Below, one piece after another: positions 24,538-35,695 of a stretch of 64,000 nucleotides of DNA; the first letter of the stretch is position 1, and each line of letters begins with the position of its first letter. A model generated the notes under the pieces. The model ran no database searches and had not been told where the DNA came from. It saw only the letters and a list, made by a program, of their open reading frames with translations. Origin of the DNA: Sipunculus nudus (taxonomy: Eukaryota > Annelida > Sipuncula > Golfingiida > Sipunculidae). A program made the translations under genes and the position numbers. Where the stretch lies: assembly GCA_026874595.1 (NCBI GenBank), contig CM049318.1:51986750-52050749 (forward strand). Reading direction: 5' to 3'.

Positions 24538-25089
24538 GTAAGATTTGTTGTCAATGTTGACTTCATAACTTCATTCTTATGTACATCTGCACACTTCCTT
24601 TTTATTTTAGAACTGGGTGAGAGAGCGATAGCACTTGCTTCTATTCCATATCCTTTTGTCACAAGGCCCGGTATCTACTCATTAAACCATGGACTCCTCC
24701 GAAGACGCAGTCGTTTGTGAGGCATACACTGCTCATGGGGACCATCTGCCAATAACTCCTGGCGTTGGTCGACCATGAAAAAAAAAAAACTCCGCTTTGG
24801 GTCCTGTGCTTGACCTGAGACCACAGAAGTTTTCCCCATTTCGTATACTCTGTTTAGAGTACCTGCTAAAAATACAGTTTATAAATACTGAAATTTGTTT
24901 GGCAATTAAGTTAGATTAGCCCTTAACTCTAAGTAGAGTACTCTATATCAAGCAGATGATACGTGCAATAAAAAGGACGAGATAAAGAAACATAGGATAC
25001 TGTATGTTAAATGCGATTTGACAAAAACTAATCTAAAAGAGTAAATCTGAAATAATGCTGCCTAAATCTTACTCTTTTCCATTTTGCAG
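24538..25089. other. Duplication junction between trypsin exon 2 (A) and TSP1 exon (B)
   Basis: This intron contains the junction at 24997/24998, where CATAGGA meets TACTGTATG. Left of it the sequence matches that before 33178; right of it the sequence matches that after 16817. The trypsin exons 3 and 4 expected downstream of exon 2 are absent here, so copy A's protease domain is truncated unless spliced onward. Confidence 0.85.
24611..24720 (+). CDS. Candidate alternative terminal exon, copy A
   Basis: After TTTATTTTAG| an open frame in the right phase (1) runs 36 codons to TGA at 24718. It reads ELGERAIALASIPYPF, then VTRPGIYSLNH. The VTRPGIY piece resembles the PGVYT strand near the end of trypsin domains, but the serine region is missing. 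Used as a last exon it would give a protein ending in a half trypsin domain. No poly(A) signal close by was noticed. The sequence may be chance; splice-site and phase evidence only. Confidence 0.3.
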
Positions 25090-25584
25090 CGACACCGCCA
25101 TCTTGGGGTCCATGGTCATTTTGTTCTGTCATAGACTGTGCTGCTGGTTTCCGTGTGAGCTTCAGGAACTGCACCCAACGTACGTGTGCAGGTGGTAACA
25201 GGATAAAAACCAAAGCATGTATGGGACCCTGCTGGACTAGCTGGTCAAACTGGCTCCCTTGTTTGACAACATGCGGGAATGGTACAAGAATCAGAACGAG
25301 GTCTTGCAATGGCGAATACTGTCCTGGGGAGTCTACAGAGAGTTCAGGATGTTCCATTCCTTTCACGCCATGCGGGCCACCTTGGGAACCATGGACCCCT
25401 TGCACTGCTACCTGTGGATACGGGACAAAAAGAAGAAGGAGGCGCTGTCAGGGTATTGCCTGCCTGACTGCGGAAACACAGACTGTATCCTGTTTCAATG
25501 TTTGCACAAGCCCCACCACACCATCGCTTTCCACAACACCATCGCCAACCACAACACCAAGGCCAACCACAACACCATCTGGTG
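25090..25584 (+). CDS. Three TSP1 repeats plus Thr/Pro linker, copy B
   Basis: Same 495-nt phase 1-1 exon as 16909-17403. The only difference is one base changing the second repeat's start from WSSW to WTSW; the WxxW spacing is unaffected. In the combined gene model it follows trypsin exon 2 of copy A directly, putting TSP1 repeats after a half trypsin domain. Confidence 0.9.
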
Positions 25585-28500
25585 GTATGTATGGTTTGAA
25601 GGAGGGTAAATCTTATACTGAAATACATTTGAAACACAAAGGTGCCACTCTTTTCATCTCTAAGGTTGTTGTGAGGTTGTCCTTGTTCAGGTCATTCAAC
25701 GAAGGTATCGTTGTGATCCCTTGCTATTTTCTTACGCCTAACATTTTTTTCCGATTGATCTCCTTTCTCCCGCCAGGTATTCTTTCATCATCCCTCCCAC
25801 ATCCACCACCATCTCCTCTGGTGCGCTCTGTATCCGTTTTCCCTTCTTTAAGCTTCTTTCGCAGGCACTTTTCTCTGCTTAGAAGTTGTGTTCTCCTAAA
25901 CCCTCTCAAATCTCTTTTTTCTTTCCGTCTCTGGTTCTCCCAGGATCTCTACTTATCTCGCTGTTCTTCACTCTATCGGTCTTTCTTATTCTAATCAAAC
26001 TCAAATCTGTCGATAATGTTCTGAATCTCTACAATTACCATTTGATTCCCGATCAGGGATCCTAGTAAATGTAACCTCCGCTAGATGGATCCAAGTTGAA
26101 CCCAATGGACCGTAACTTGTCTAGTACAGCCAATCAGCAAAAGGTACCTTTTATAATTATTATAATAATATATAGTATTTATATAGCGCCACACCTTTCA
26201 CGAGCGAGCCAGCGGTCCTTTGAACGGCGACACCTGTACACGCTTTTATTATTGTCCCCACTTCCTCGAAATAGGGAACATTGATTTGGATTTTTCTGTC
26301 TGTCTGTCCGTTTTGTCTGTCCGTCCATCAGGTATTTGTTTTCGCGCGATTACTTTGCTAAATATTATCTGATTTAATTCACTGATTGCTCCCATGCATA
26401 CCTTGGTTGGGATTGGTTTTGGAATGGATGTCTGAAAATTTATTCTCACTAGCTCAACTAAATTTTGGTAAGGCGAGCATAAATAACAATAAGTGGGGGA
26501 AATGGGGAACATAAATTCCGAGAATTTGCTTGTTCAGACTGCCATGAGGTCTGAAACTCCTAACGACTGGCGACGTGGGCGAGCTCGACTTATCACTTGG
26601 CCAGCGAAATCTACTATTAGTCTCAATTTTAGACCGTAAGAAGTAGACAAGCAAGAGGACGGAGTAGCTAGCGGCACCATACAAATGATTTGGCAGGATA
26701 TCTGTATCAATCTTTGCCAGCCTTGGGCAGAGAGCGTCGCAAAATTTGGCAAAATCTGGCCCGATGCCCGATAATGTTGATAGGAATCCCCAAACCTAAG
26801 TCACGGAAACATTTCGGCCATTCAGGTTAATTTAATTTGAAATTCAACCAACAGCCCCAAGTAGACCGCAATTTGATTCAATTTCTTCTCAGAAGTGGCA
26901 TTCGGAATGGCGCTAATAGCGGGTCAGCGTTCCTGAAATACGTGGATTATTCAGCTAATATCGCCTATTTCACATGATAATGAATGCAGTTGCCAGCAGT
27001 TTGGCATTCGATTAGGGTTACGAACCACTCATCTCGCAAATGTTACTAAAACTAAAACAAACCAATCCATCGGGGCCTATTAAGCATAAAAATAAAACTC
27101 AATTGAAAGAACAGTCCGTTTGCTGACTCTTTAACGGCTGTAAGTGCAATTTCGGGAACTCTTTATACATACAGGTTTGCCCTGAACCGAATTGTAACCA
27201 GCTACACTCTCAAACTCATTGCAAAAACCCCAAGCTTCCAATCATAATATCTGACATCTGATCTAAAAGCAAAGGTGTGGTGCACAGAACTAGAATATGA
27301 AACTAACGGAATGTTCTTTGTTATGGGAATCAAAAAGGGGTTTCACGTATTAGAGCCCCGCGCATGAATAAATAGTTGAAAAAAATCGGGATGAATTGGC
27401 CGAAGGCCATTTTGACAGTTCTTGAAGCAATAGGAGTGGTCAACAAAAGCGACTCGTCAGATATTCCGTCCAATCCATGACTGTATTGTCCACTCGGTGT
27501 GGAATTATATGAGCACACGGCTACCCATAAAAAGGTATGTTATCCATCCGTCAGCGACGAGACTAAATGGATGACCCCGGGCGCGTTCATGGCTAAAACA
27601 AATTTAAAACTGGCATATCTTTCTGTGACTGTACACCCCAATTTCTGGTAGTAACTTGGCATAAGATGGCGTTTTCCCACGAAAATCAGATACCCGCCTA
27701 CCATTTGCCAGTAAATTAGAGTCAAACATTTCCCCAATTCACCCCAGCAGTTCGGCGAATGATAGCTCGAAAAGGGTAGGATAACATTGTCGTATAACTT
27801 GTCGATTTCCTTATTGTATCCCTGTCTGAGGACCTATGTTTACAAACTATAAAAAACCCGGCCTTTATCAACTGAAAAATAAAACAGATTGCCCGTCCAA
27901 AGTCTTTGTTTTTTGCATCCCGCAAAATAGATTCCCGCGGTATGACTCTCTCCTTGCAGTAGGATAAATTGCAGGAGTTCGAGACAGAGCTGAATAGCTT
28001 CTCCGTCAGATTGCGCGATTGTTAAAGCAACTACAGTCTTTAGCGAGTTAACGCAACTGGGCTTCCCAAGTGTCAGGGAGGTCGAACTTACCTCAGACGG
28101 ATTCTAGATTGTATAAAACATTTTCACCGACCACATCACAAGGTTCAGCTGTCGTCAACTGTCAGCCATAAAATAGATCATCATACAGCGGTCTTTGCCA
28201 AGATGCTCCCATCACACACAAACACTGTACTGTGCGGTATAAAAAATAGAATTAGGCTGCAGTGAGTTTGTTATTTTGGCGCGTTAAATGTGTTGGTAAC
28301 ATAGAATGTACCTAATTGTAAACATGCACATTATATACATAATATACCGGTCAATCAAGGGGTTAACCTCTCGCTTCACTCCGCTGGCGACCTAAGCTCG
28401 ATCGCCGGCGTGACTGTGAGAGAGGATTGTAGTTAGCGGTCTACAACTGGTGGGTGGTTTTCTCCAGGGTCCCCGGTTTCCTTCAACTGAACTCAACCCC

Positions 28501-29214
28501 CAGAGATATTGAGAGTGTCTCGTTCGGTTATAATAACTGTTTATACAATTCATGAAACATAAGAAAAAATTATAGTTTAAAGAAACAGAATGATTAAAAG
28601 ATTTAAAATACTTTGAATTTATAAAACATTCACGAAAGAGCATTTAAGACTGGTGGTTTTAAGTAAGTGGTACAAGTTTTAATGCGGTCGACCCCGTTAA
28701 TGAAAAACCTTTACCCATCTTTTTGTCTATTTTAAACAAATGCTTATGAATTATCGTTTACTCCCTTTCCTTATATATACAAAATGTTTGTTCACTAAGT
28801 TGTTATAGTGTCCCGTTGCAAAAATACTCGTGCCCTCATATTCTAATTGTTTAGATTAATTTTTCTCTGTTTCACATGGACTGAGCGCGGTTCCTAGAAT
28901 ATTTTTGTAAGTGAATGTATTATTATCTGCACTCTTTGTTATATCTGAATATTGAACTAAAAAGAATGATCAAGATGGCATGCTGTACGATCCATGTCTG
29001 TGCTTTCTTTAAAGTATTTTAAAAGTTTTGATTAATGTATCAATTACCTAATAGCCAATAATATCTAGAAATTAGTCCTTCGGTCAAAATATAACATACT
29101 GATATTCAGACAATGATTTTTAAGGACAAACATGACGTTGGCCTTCATGAATATTCATACGAAACCCCTGACTTGTAATATACGCTTTCTTGACGAAGAG
29201 TATTCTCCTTTCAG
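25585..29214. other. Intron between TSP1 and CUB exons, copy B
   Basis: Counterpart of 17404-21031 with the same pyrimidine-rich stretch, repeat fragment (about 26167-26514) and SINE-like sequence (28351-28505). No coding signal. Confidence 0.7.
28351..28505. repeat. tRNA-derived SINE-like sequence, copy B
   Basis: Same sequence as at 20168-20322, carried along by the duplication rather than inserted independently. Confidence 0.45.
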
Positions 29215-29339
29215 TCTGCAGTGGGATCACGACAACAAGAGGAACAAGGGGTAATATCTATTCTCCAGGATACCTTGACTATGATGATTATCCTAATGAT
29301 GCTTCCTGTCGCTGGCGTATCATCCTCGGAAGCTCCACC
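29215..29339 (+). CDS. CUB domain exon 1, copy B
   Basis: Counterpart of 21032-21156 with the same splice sites and phases. It reads SPGYLDYDDYPND where copy A has His in place of the Leu, and ends IILGSST where copy A has Ala in place of the Gly. The donor changes from GTAAGC to GTAAGT, closer to consensus. Confidence 0.88.
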
Positions 29340-30142
29340 GTAAGTAAAACAGATATTGAAAATATACATTCTTCAATACAGTCACACAATCTCCCTGTTT
29401 GTTTTATTGATGTTTAGTGCCACTTTTTAAGTGCCAAGAATAAGGATGAATTTCATCTTCTTCCAGTTGATACTATCTTCATTCCACGTCAATTGCAGTG
29501 AGTGAACAGAGCCTCAACCAATGTATCAAGTATTACTCCTGAAATTATGGATTTTGTGCTCTTAATTATTTTCAATTAGCTTAATATTTGATGAACCTGG
29601 AAATATCTAATGTCATACCTGTTAAAACACTAACTGGCTTTAGGGTTCCTCTTCCATCAGCATACTTAATATTTTTTATTATTTTTCATATGCTTATATT
29701 CCTTTTACTCATATGAAGCCCTCTCTCATGAATTATTTTTCTTTAAATTATTATTTTAAATAATTAAAATGTCTGGTTTTCCTGTATTTTCAAGTTTCTG
29801 TCAAAGTGCTTTTTTCTTAACGTAACATAGCACCGTTTTCTGAAGTTTGCCGGGGGTTTTCAAGATAATCGATATGCTTAACCTCGGAATTGTAATATCA
29901 AATGATTTGTGAAAATTGCACATTTGCAAAGAAAGGCAAATCCGATGCATTAAACCTACACCGAACATTATACTGAGACACAAAAATAAATAACCATTAC
30001 TTAAACGGTGCTTTCCTAAAGATTTATTATCCAACGCATTTATATACATTCATGTATTTGCCTCCATTTTTTTGTTTGAATAGGAATATTATGATGACCG
30101 AAATTGGTGAGACATGGGAGGTTTTTTGTTTACTCATTTCAG
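29340..30142. other. Intron inside the CUB domain, copy B
   Basis: Counterpart of 21157-21959 with several single-base changes and no coding signal. Confidence 0.75.
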
Positions 30143-30362
30143 ATGAGAGTTAGGCTGGACATTGTGTATTTTAGAACCGAGCCTCATTACGACCGACTTG
30201 AGGTATACGATGGTTTTGACAGCTCATTCACCCTTCTGGCTAATTTTTCGGGGTTCAAAACAGGTCAGGTTGTGCTGGGAAACAGTTATCAAATGTTTCT
30301 ACAGTTTACGTCGGATGATTCAGTCGGAGAGAAGGGTTTCTCTATTTCGTACAAGGCTTACG
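30143..30362 (+). CDS. CUB domain exon 2, copy B
   Basis: Sequence-identical to 21960-22179, with the same phases (0 to 1). It completes the second CUB domain, including YDRLEVYDG and the KGFSISY end. Confidence 0.9.
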
Positions 30363-31745
30363 GTAAGGTTTTGAAATATTTTACCATAACATTAAATTAC
30401 ATCAAATCATAAACATTTTTACATTACATTCGCATTTATATAACGCTCAATAAAGTAACAAAAACTTCCAATGGCACTAAACGCAACCGTCAGGTGATAC
30501 AATTTTACATCATTAGACTAATATTTTTCACTGAACAATATTATTTGTATATATCTATTTTTATTGATATATATTTTGGTGAACGAGGTAGTAATATTTC
30601 TTCCCAATAACATCTCGGTTTTATATCTTATATATCATAGTGGGAATATACCCCTCCCAAAATCTGCGACCAAGCAGTAATAACCAATTATGAACCAAAA
30701 CATAAATAATGCTTCCAAATTCTAAATAATACAAGAATATACCGGACCTATATATAAATGAAAGTAAACATGACCCTGCTTCGATATACGAAATACCTGA
30801 TAATCAGCGATCTGCAATCTCCGAGGAAGCGCAAGGGAAGCCTCCCCTCTCCCAGGAATATATTGCTTGGAGATCCTTTTTCGCATATATTTAAACTCCT
30901 AAAAACAGTTTGGGCTGGCCCATTGCTTGTGCAACGTGCTATGAGATATATGTTTCCTCCATACTATTATGTCCCTACATAGACACATGTCCGTCACGTA
31001 TTTTAGTTTTTTAAATTAATGCGGCTGTATATGATCTGGAGTTTCAAATAAGGGGTCCATTCTCATGAATGCGATGTTTCAAGGATATCCATAATGAAGA
31101 GTACCGACGCATGAATTGAGCTGCTTTCTTAATATATCAATATAAACTTGCGATTTGATTATAATTTATGGAAAAAAAACACTCGTTTACTTACTTAGTC
31201 TTACAGTTACGCATATGTGGCAATTATGGCTATAAATGTTGAAGCATGATAATTTTAGTAATACCACACGTGTTTATTGATGACGTAACCACTGGCCACC
31301 TCACTGGGTCAGGCACCAAACACACATGACCTTAGGAATGCAGCAATGGAACTTGGTCTAGCTGTGTACTATACACCTGACTGAGGACACCCAGTATTTG
31401 AAGCGCAAATAAGATCAAGGTCTATGATATAATTCATGTATGACCCAGGAGGCTTGGAATTATACTGTGACAAATTTCAGCTTTTGACATACCATATTGG
31501 AGAACAGTAATAGCAAAAAAAAAAACATAAAAAAACTAAAACTTAAAAAAATGGCTTTGCACTCGGGGGGGGGGGAAGGTAAAAAGTTAAGCAGCAAAAA
31601 TGTTTGCCTATACATAAATTTAAAATACCCGTCATACGGTGGGCCTTATTATAGATTGGATTAGGCATGATATTAATATGTTCAGGTAACTACGACAGTC
31701 AGTAAAACAAAAATGATGAAAAAGTGTGTTATATATTACTTACAG
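30363..31745. other. Intron between CUB and trypsin exons, copy B
   Basis: Counterpart of 22180-23565. The G run at 31565-31575 is shorter than in copy A, and the neighbouring A run also differs slightly. Confidence 0.75.
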
Positions 31746-31965
31746 ACAGAAGAACCCTCAGACCGCCTTCAGGATGTGGGTTGAGGCCAAATGCTTCTTC
31801 TAGTTTTTTTAACATTATCGGCGGAAAAAGGGCCAAGGCACACAGCTGGCCATGGTTGGCACCGATCATAGAGGATGTATCAGGTAGAGAATATCTCCGA
31901 TGTACGGGAACTGTGTTGACCAGACGTCACGTTATTGCGCCTGCTTCCTGTTTCGGAACGAACAC
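31746..31965 (+). CDS. Trypsin-like domain exon 1, copy B (His lost)
   Basis: Sequence-identical to 23566-23785, including APASC in place of TAAHC and Asn before IIGG. The loss of the catalytic His therefore predates the duplication. Confidence 0.9.
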
Positions 31966-32454
31966 GTACGTTATATTTAGTATATTGTAATATTTTCATA
32001 ATTTTATAACTACAAAACATTAAAATGTATAGCAGTGACGTATTTGAGAATGGTTGACCCGTGTCCCTAGTCCGAGACAGTAATTCTAAGGCTGTCATCA
32101 AGACATGTATCAGGACCAGTGACAGACAACACATTATGTCTACTTAAATAAGAAGTAAATCTTATGTCAAGGAGCAAACATTTTTCTAATAAAAGATATA
32201 AAATAACACATAAAATAAAACCCGCAACAAGGGTAACCACGTTACGAAATAATTCTGAATAAACGACCGCCATAGGAAACGTCAAGAGAGTATTAAGTAG
32301 AAAGTAATGCCATTATTACCATAATTGACAGGAAAACACACCCACCTGCAAGCAAACTTTTCAAACACATTATTAAGTTTATTGTTTACTTGTGTTGACA
32401 GATATTATTTATATGCATTATAATATTTATAATTTATTACAATCACTCCTACAG
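31966..32454. other. Intron inside the trypsin domain, copy B
   Basis: Same length as the copy A intron (489 bases); no coding signal. Confidence 0.75.
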
Positions 32455-32717
32455 AACAAGAGCCTCTGGATTTATAGTCAATGCCGGGGCCAACGCTGTG
32501 ACCGGGGGAATGTCCACTGCCGTGTCATCTTTCGATATTCATCCTTCCTATAAGGTTTCCGATAACCTTGACGAATATGACATGGCAGTGATCAAACTAG
32601 CGTCGGCTTTGGTCTTCTCCAGTGAAATATCCCCTATTTGTCTCCCTCTGAGGAAACCATCTCCTGGGAAAAACTGTTATGTTGCCGGATGGGGGGCAAC
32701 TGTAAAAGGAAGAAACG
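32455..32717 (+). CDS. Trypsin-like domain exon 2, copy B (Asp kept)
   Basis: Counterpart of 24275-24537, with Arg instead of Ser after CLPL. It ends in phase 1 and joins exon 33259-33395 in frame, giving a trypsin domain of normal length. Confidence 0.9.
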
Positions 32718-32790
32718 GTAAGATTTGTTGTCAATGTTGACTTCATAACTTCATTCTTATGTACATCTGCACACTTCCATTTTATTTTAG

Positions 32791-32900
32791 AACTGGGTGA
32801 GAGAGCGATAGCACTTGCTTCTATTCCATATCCTTTTGTCACAAGGCCCGGTATCTACTCATTAAACCATGGACTCCTCCGAAGACGCAGTCGTTTGTGA
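32791..32900 (+). CDS. Candidate alternative terminal exon, copy B
   Basis: Same 36-codon phase-1 frame as 24611-24720, unchanged. The base just upstream that differs (CTTCCATTTTATTTTAG versus CTTCCTTTTTATTTTAG) weakens the pyrimidine tract slightly. Support is limited to the splice site and phase. Confidence 0.3.
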
Positions 32901-33258
32901 GGCATACACTGCTCATGGGGACCATCTGCCAATAACTCCTGGCGTTGGTCGACCATGAAAAAAAAAAAACTCCGCTTTGGGTCCTGTGCTTGACCTGAGA
33001 CCACAGAAGTTTTCCCCATTTCGTATACTCTGTTTAGAGTACCTGCTAAAAATACAGTTTATAAATACTGAAATTTGTTTGGCAATTAAGTTAGATTAGC
33101 CCTTAACTCTAAGTAGAGTACTCTATATCAAGCAGATGATACGTGCAATAAAAAGGACGAGATAAAGAAACATAGGATCCATGCAATTAGTTATCATATC
33201 TAATTGTGAGCGATTTTAATATTTATATTCTCTTTAGTAGAGGTTTAGCTTCTTTCAG

Positions 33259-33395
33259 TGAGCATTAGTCAGTTCCTCCGCGAAGTTCAGCTGACAGTCG
33301 TACCATCTTCGGAATGCGAGGGTCAGTATAGAGAACGGATGGACCCCTATTTCATCTGTGCTGGAACTAACCCCTCAACTGAAACTGCAACGCTT
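33259..33395 (+). CDS. Trypsin-like domain exon 3 (unique)
   Basis: The 137-nt exon lies between TCTTTCAG| and CTT|GTAAGT, phase 1 to phase 0. It encodes FLREVQLTVVPSSEC, then DPYFICAGT. This is the family's LREVxVPIVxxxxC block and the FICAG loop that precedes the serine loop. It is outside the duplicated block and occurs once. Confidence 0.9.
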
Positions 33396-34626
33396 GTAAG
33401 TCTGACATACTTATTTCACGCCATTTGGCACAACGAATGTCATTCTTAATTAAGAAGTTTTTTTATTATATGTTTGTAATCCCTATCTTTCAGCAAGTCA
33501 TTTCCATTTATCTGTATGCGTAGTCCGCGTGCGTAGATCGCATGCGATGGCCGTATCCGCACGCAAATTTTCTACGGAATTTTGCGCACCACGCATACCA
33601 ATCATCTGCTCAATTTCAGGTTTAAGCACGAGGGTTTCCTGTTGAATGACCATTCTCCATCTTTAATTTGTGAAAATGGAATTCCTGACATTAATCTTTA
33701 GTAATCCAAGTATATCGGCAGTTTGTTAAATTATTTGGTCCTTTATTTTATCAAACATAAAACATTTTCTAAACTTTTAAATTGTAAAGATCACCATCGC
33801 ATATGATACTGTATTCCATTAATTTAAAGAAATATTGATATTAGTATAATTCATTTAATTTAGCTTTTGATACTAATATATAGAACGTGCATTCACTAAA
33901 TTTTGCGAAATGGCATGCAAATAAGAAAATATTTAAAAATCGAGAACATATCAACACACGATTTGGATTAAGTTTACGCATTTGTGGAAAATGAATTTTG
34001 ATGAATCCGGCCAAACACAAGGGCTACGCACGCCGACTACGGACACGGACTACTCACTAATGGAAAACCACCTTTATACTCGGTTCCACAGTATTACGCA
34101 TATTTCTACTGACTTTGTTTTAATTACAGTTACTTGTTACAGAGAAGGATTTACAGTTTATATCAGTTAAAAAATAAATTTGAAAATAAGTACTAATGAA
34201 CAGGGGGTTAGAGAAAAATAACTATCTATTATTGGCATTACTATTTTATCATTTTCTTTATATTTTTGAAAACATACCAACCTAATTACAGTTTGCCCTT
34301 AATTCATGATTTAGTATTCATTTCACTAAAACGTTATGTACAAATTTTGATAAAATTGTGTGTAGTATGAGGGAAATATCCTAGCATATATTTAATTCAG
34401 AGGATTCTGTGAGATTCTGAGATATGGCAATATCTATGTTCGGGTAAAGGGACGGGGCCATGCATTGGTATTAGGGACCCTTTTTGTTGTTGTTAGTACA
34501 TTAAACTAAGTACAATAAAGCATAGGAGTTTGATACTGATCCTGAAGGATATAGTCATGTGGGTTTTGATTACAGTTTAGATTATTATTATTATTATTAT
34601 AATTATTATTACTATTACTGTTTCAG
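33396..34626. other. Intron inside the trypsin domain
   Basis: No coding signal. A CG-richer stretch near 33517-33535 (CGTAGTCCGCGTGCGTAG) has an imperfect inverted match at 34022-34040, so a small decayed MITE-like element may occupy about 33500-34065. A TTA/ATT simple repeat lies near 34580-34612. Confidence 0.6.
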
Positions 34627-34779
34627 TATGATTGGGGTAGTCCTTTGATGTGCGAATACAACAACCGTTACTATGCAACCGGTTTGTTTACTTTCTTATC
34701 ATCGATGTACAACAAACCGAACGGTTTCACAAATCTCTATCACTACAAATCATGGATTGAAAACAAGATCAGAGCATAA
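34627..34779 (+). CDS. Trypsin-like domain exon 4 and stop (Ser lost)
   Basis: After CTGTTTCAG| the frame (phase 0) encodes YDWGSPLMCEYNNRYYATGL, then YHYKSWIENKIRA and TAA at 34777. The motif normally GDSGGPLxC reads YDWGSPLMC: the Asp and the following Gly, Pro and Cys align, but the nucleophile Ser is Trp and the oxyanion-hole Gly is Tyr. The closing WI helix of trypsin folds is intact. With the His loss in exon 1 this cannot be an active serine protease; it is likely a binding or scaffold module like other secreted protease homologues. Confidence 0.9.
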   Translation, partial: YDWGSPLMCEYNNRYYATGLFTFLSSMYNKPNGFTNLYHYKSWIENKIRA

Positions 34780-35695
34780 TGCCAGAGTAAAAGTCCAAGA
34801 AGATATCAAGGAAAGCACAAATCCTTTCTATATATCAGTAATACTTGTAGAATATTACTTGGAGATTTAAGAAAAAAATATTGTTTTCTTACAAGTACGC
34901 ATATAGCCGGCATATCAGGTGTTAAAATCGCACAAGGGAGACGGCGGTTCATGTACCCTCGATTAATCATTCATCAATAACATGTATCCAAGTGCTCCAT
35001 GTAACAGCAGTCATTCAGAACTGAACATATTTAATCAAGCAGCCAGTACTTTACTTTATTAAAATAAATACTATAAGTAATCGGATATGTATGTATTATG
35101 CACTGTTTATGTCTATATAAGCATTGTGGAGATGTACTTACACGGTTTGTGACGGAAAATAAACCATAATCATTGAGAGGATTGTTCATTGTGTATGCGT
35201 CTGTTCCCGTCCGCGTGTATGTGAGCCCCACTTTTAACCGTACAACAAATAACCTTATAGATAGAAATTATTTCTGCTATGAATCTACTCATATTTTCAT
35301 AAATGCACATACAAATATTAAATAAATCGATACTATATACCCAATGCACTGACCTTCCAAGGAGAAAAGCTATTACATTTTTGTGCAACGTAATATTTTT
35401 TATACTGATCTCTAATAAAGTCTATATGAAATCTCAGGGAACCTTTGAACATATATCAATCCTATAATTATAATCCTATAATTATGAATCCTTAAACTAT
35501 AATCCTGTCAGAGCTATCAGGACCTCCTATGTTAGTGTCTGTGATGCTCGAAATCTCTTTCGAACCATGCGTTTTGTTCGTCCGAACATCCGATCGGACT
35601 CTTTTTTTCCAATCAGATAAATATATAATGAAAATATATATAATAAAATAATGATACAATTATGACGAAAACCAAAAAAAAAATATTAACAATGT
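34780..35695. other. 3' flank of the mosaic gene
   Basis: Likely 3' untranslated sequence, then non-coding DNA. Open frames on the minus strand at 35031-35388 have no recognisable domain. Confidence 0.55.
35063..35068 (+). promoter_or_regulatory. Possible poly(A) signal AATAAA
   Basis: Canonical hexamer 284 bases after the TAA of the mosaic gene. In AT-rich DNA such hexamers occur by chance, so the assignment is tentative. Confidence 0.35.

Larger units (their letters stand above)
16817..24997 (+). repeat. Tandem duplication, copy A (8181 bp)
   Basis: The block starts at TACTGTATGTTAAATGCG (16817) and ends before the same sequence recurs at 24998. It carries the TSP1 exon, two CUB exons and the first two trypsin exons with all their introns. 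By eye I count about 30 single-base or small indel differences from copy B, roughly 0.4 percent. The junction has at most one base of overlap (a T), so no repeat-mediated mechanism is evident. Such similarity fits either a recent tandem duplication or two haplotypes placed end to end by the assembler. Confidence 0.95.
24998..33178 (+). repeat. Tandem duplication, copy B (~8181 bp)
   Basis: Near-identical second copy of 16817-24997. It ends at CATAGGAT (33178), where the sequence turns unique (CCATGCAATTAG). Differences from copy A are scattered: for example a three-base insertion near 25815, AA to GT near 26213, a shorter G run, and four amino-acid changes in exons. All exon boundaries and splice sites are preserved. 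Copy B is the one directly upstream of the unique trypsin exons 3 and 4. Confidence 0.95.
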
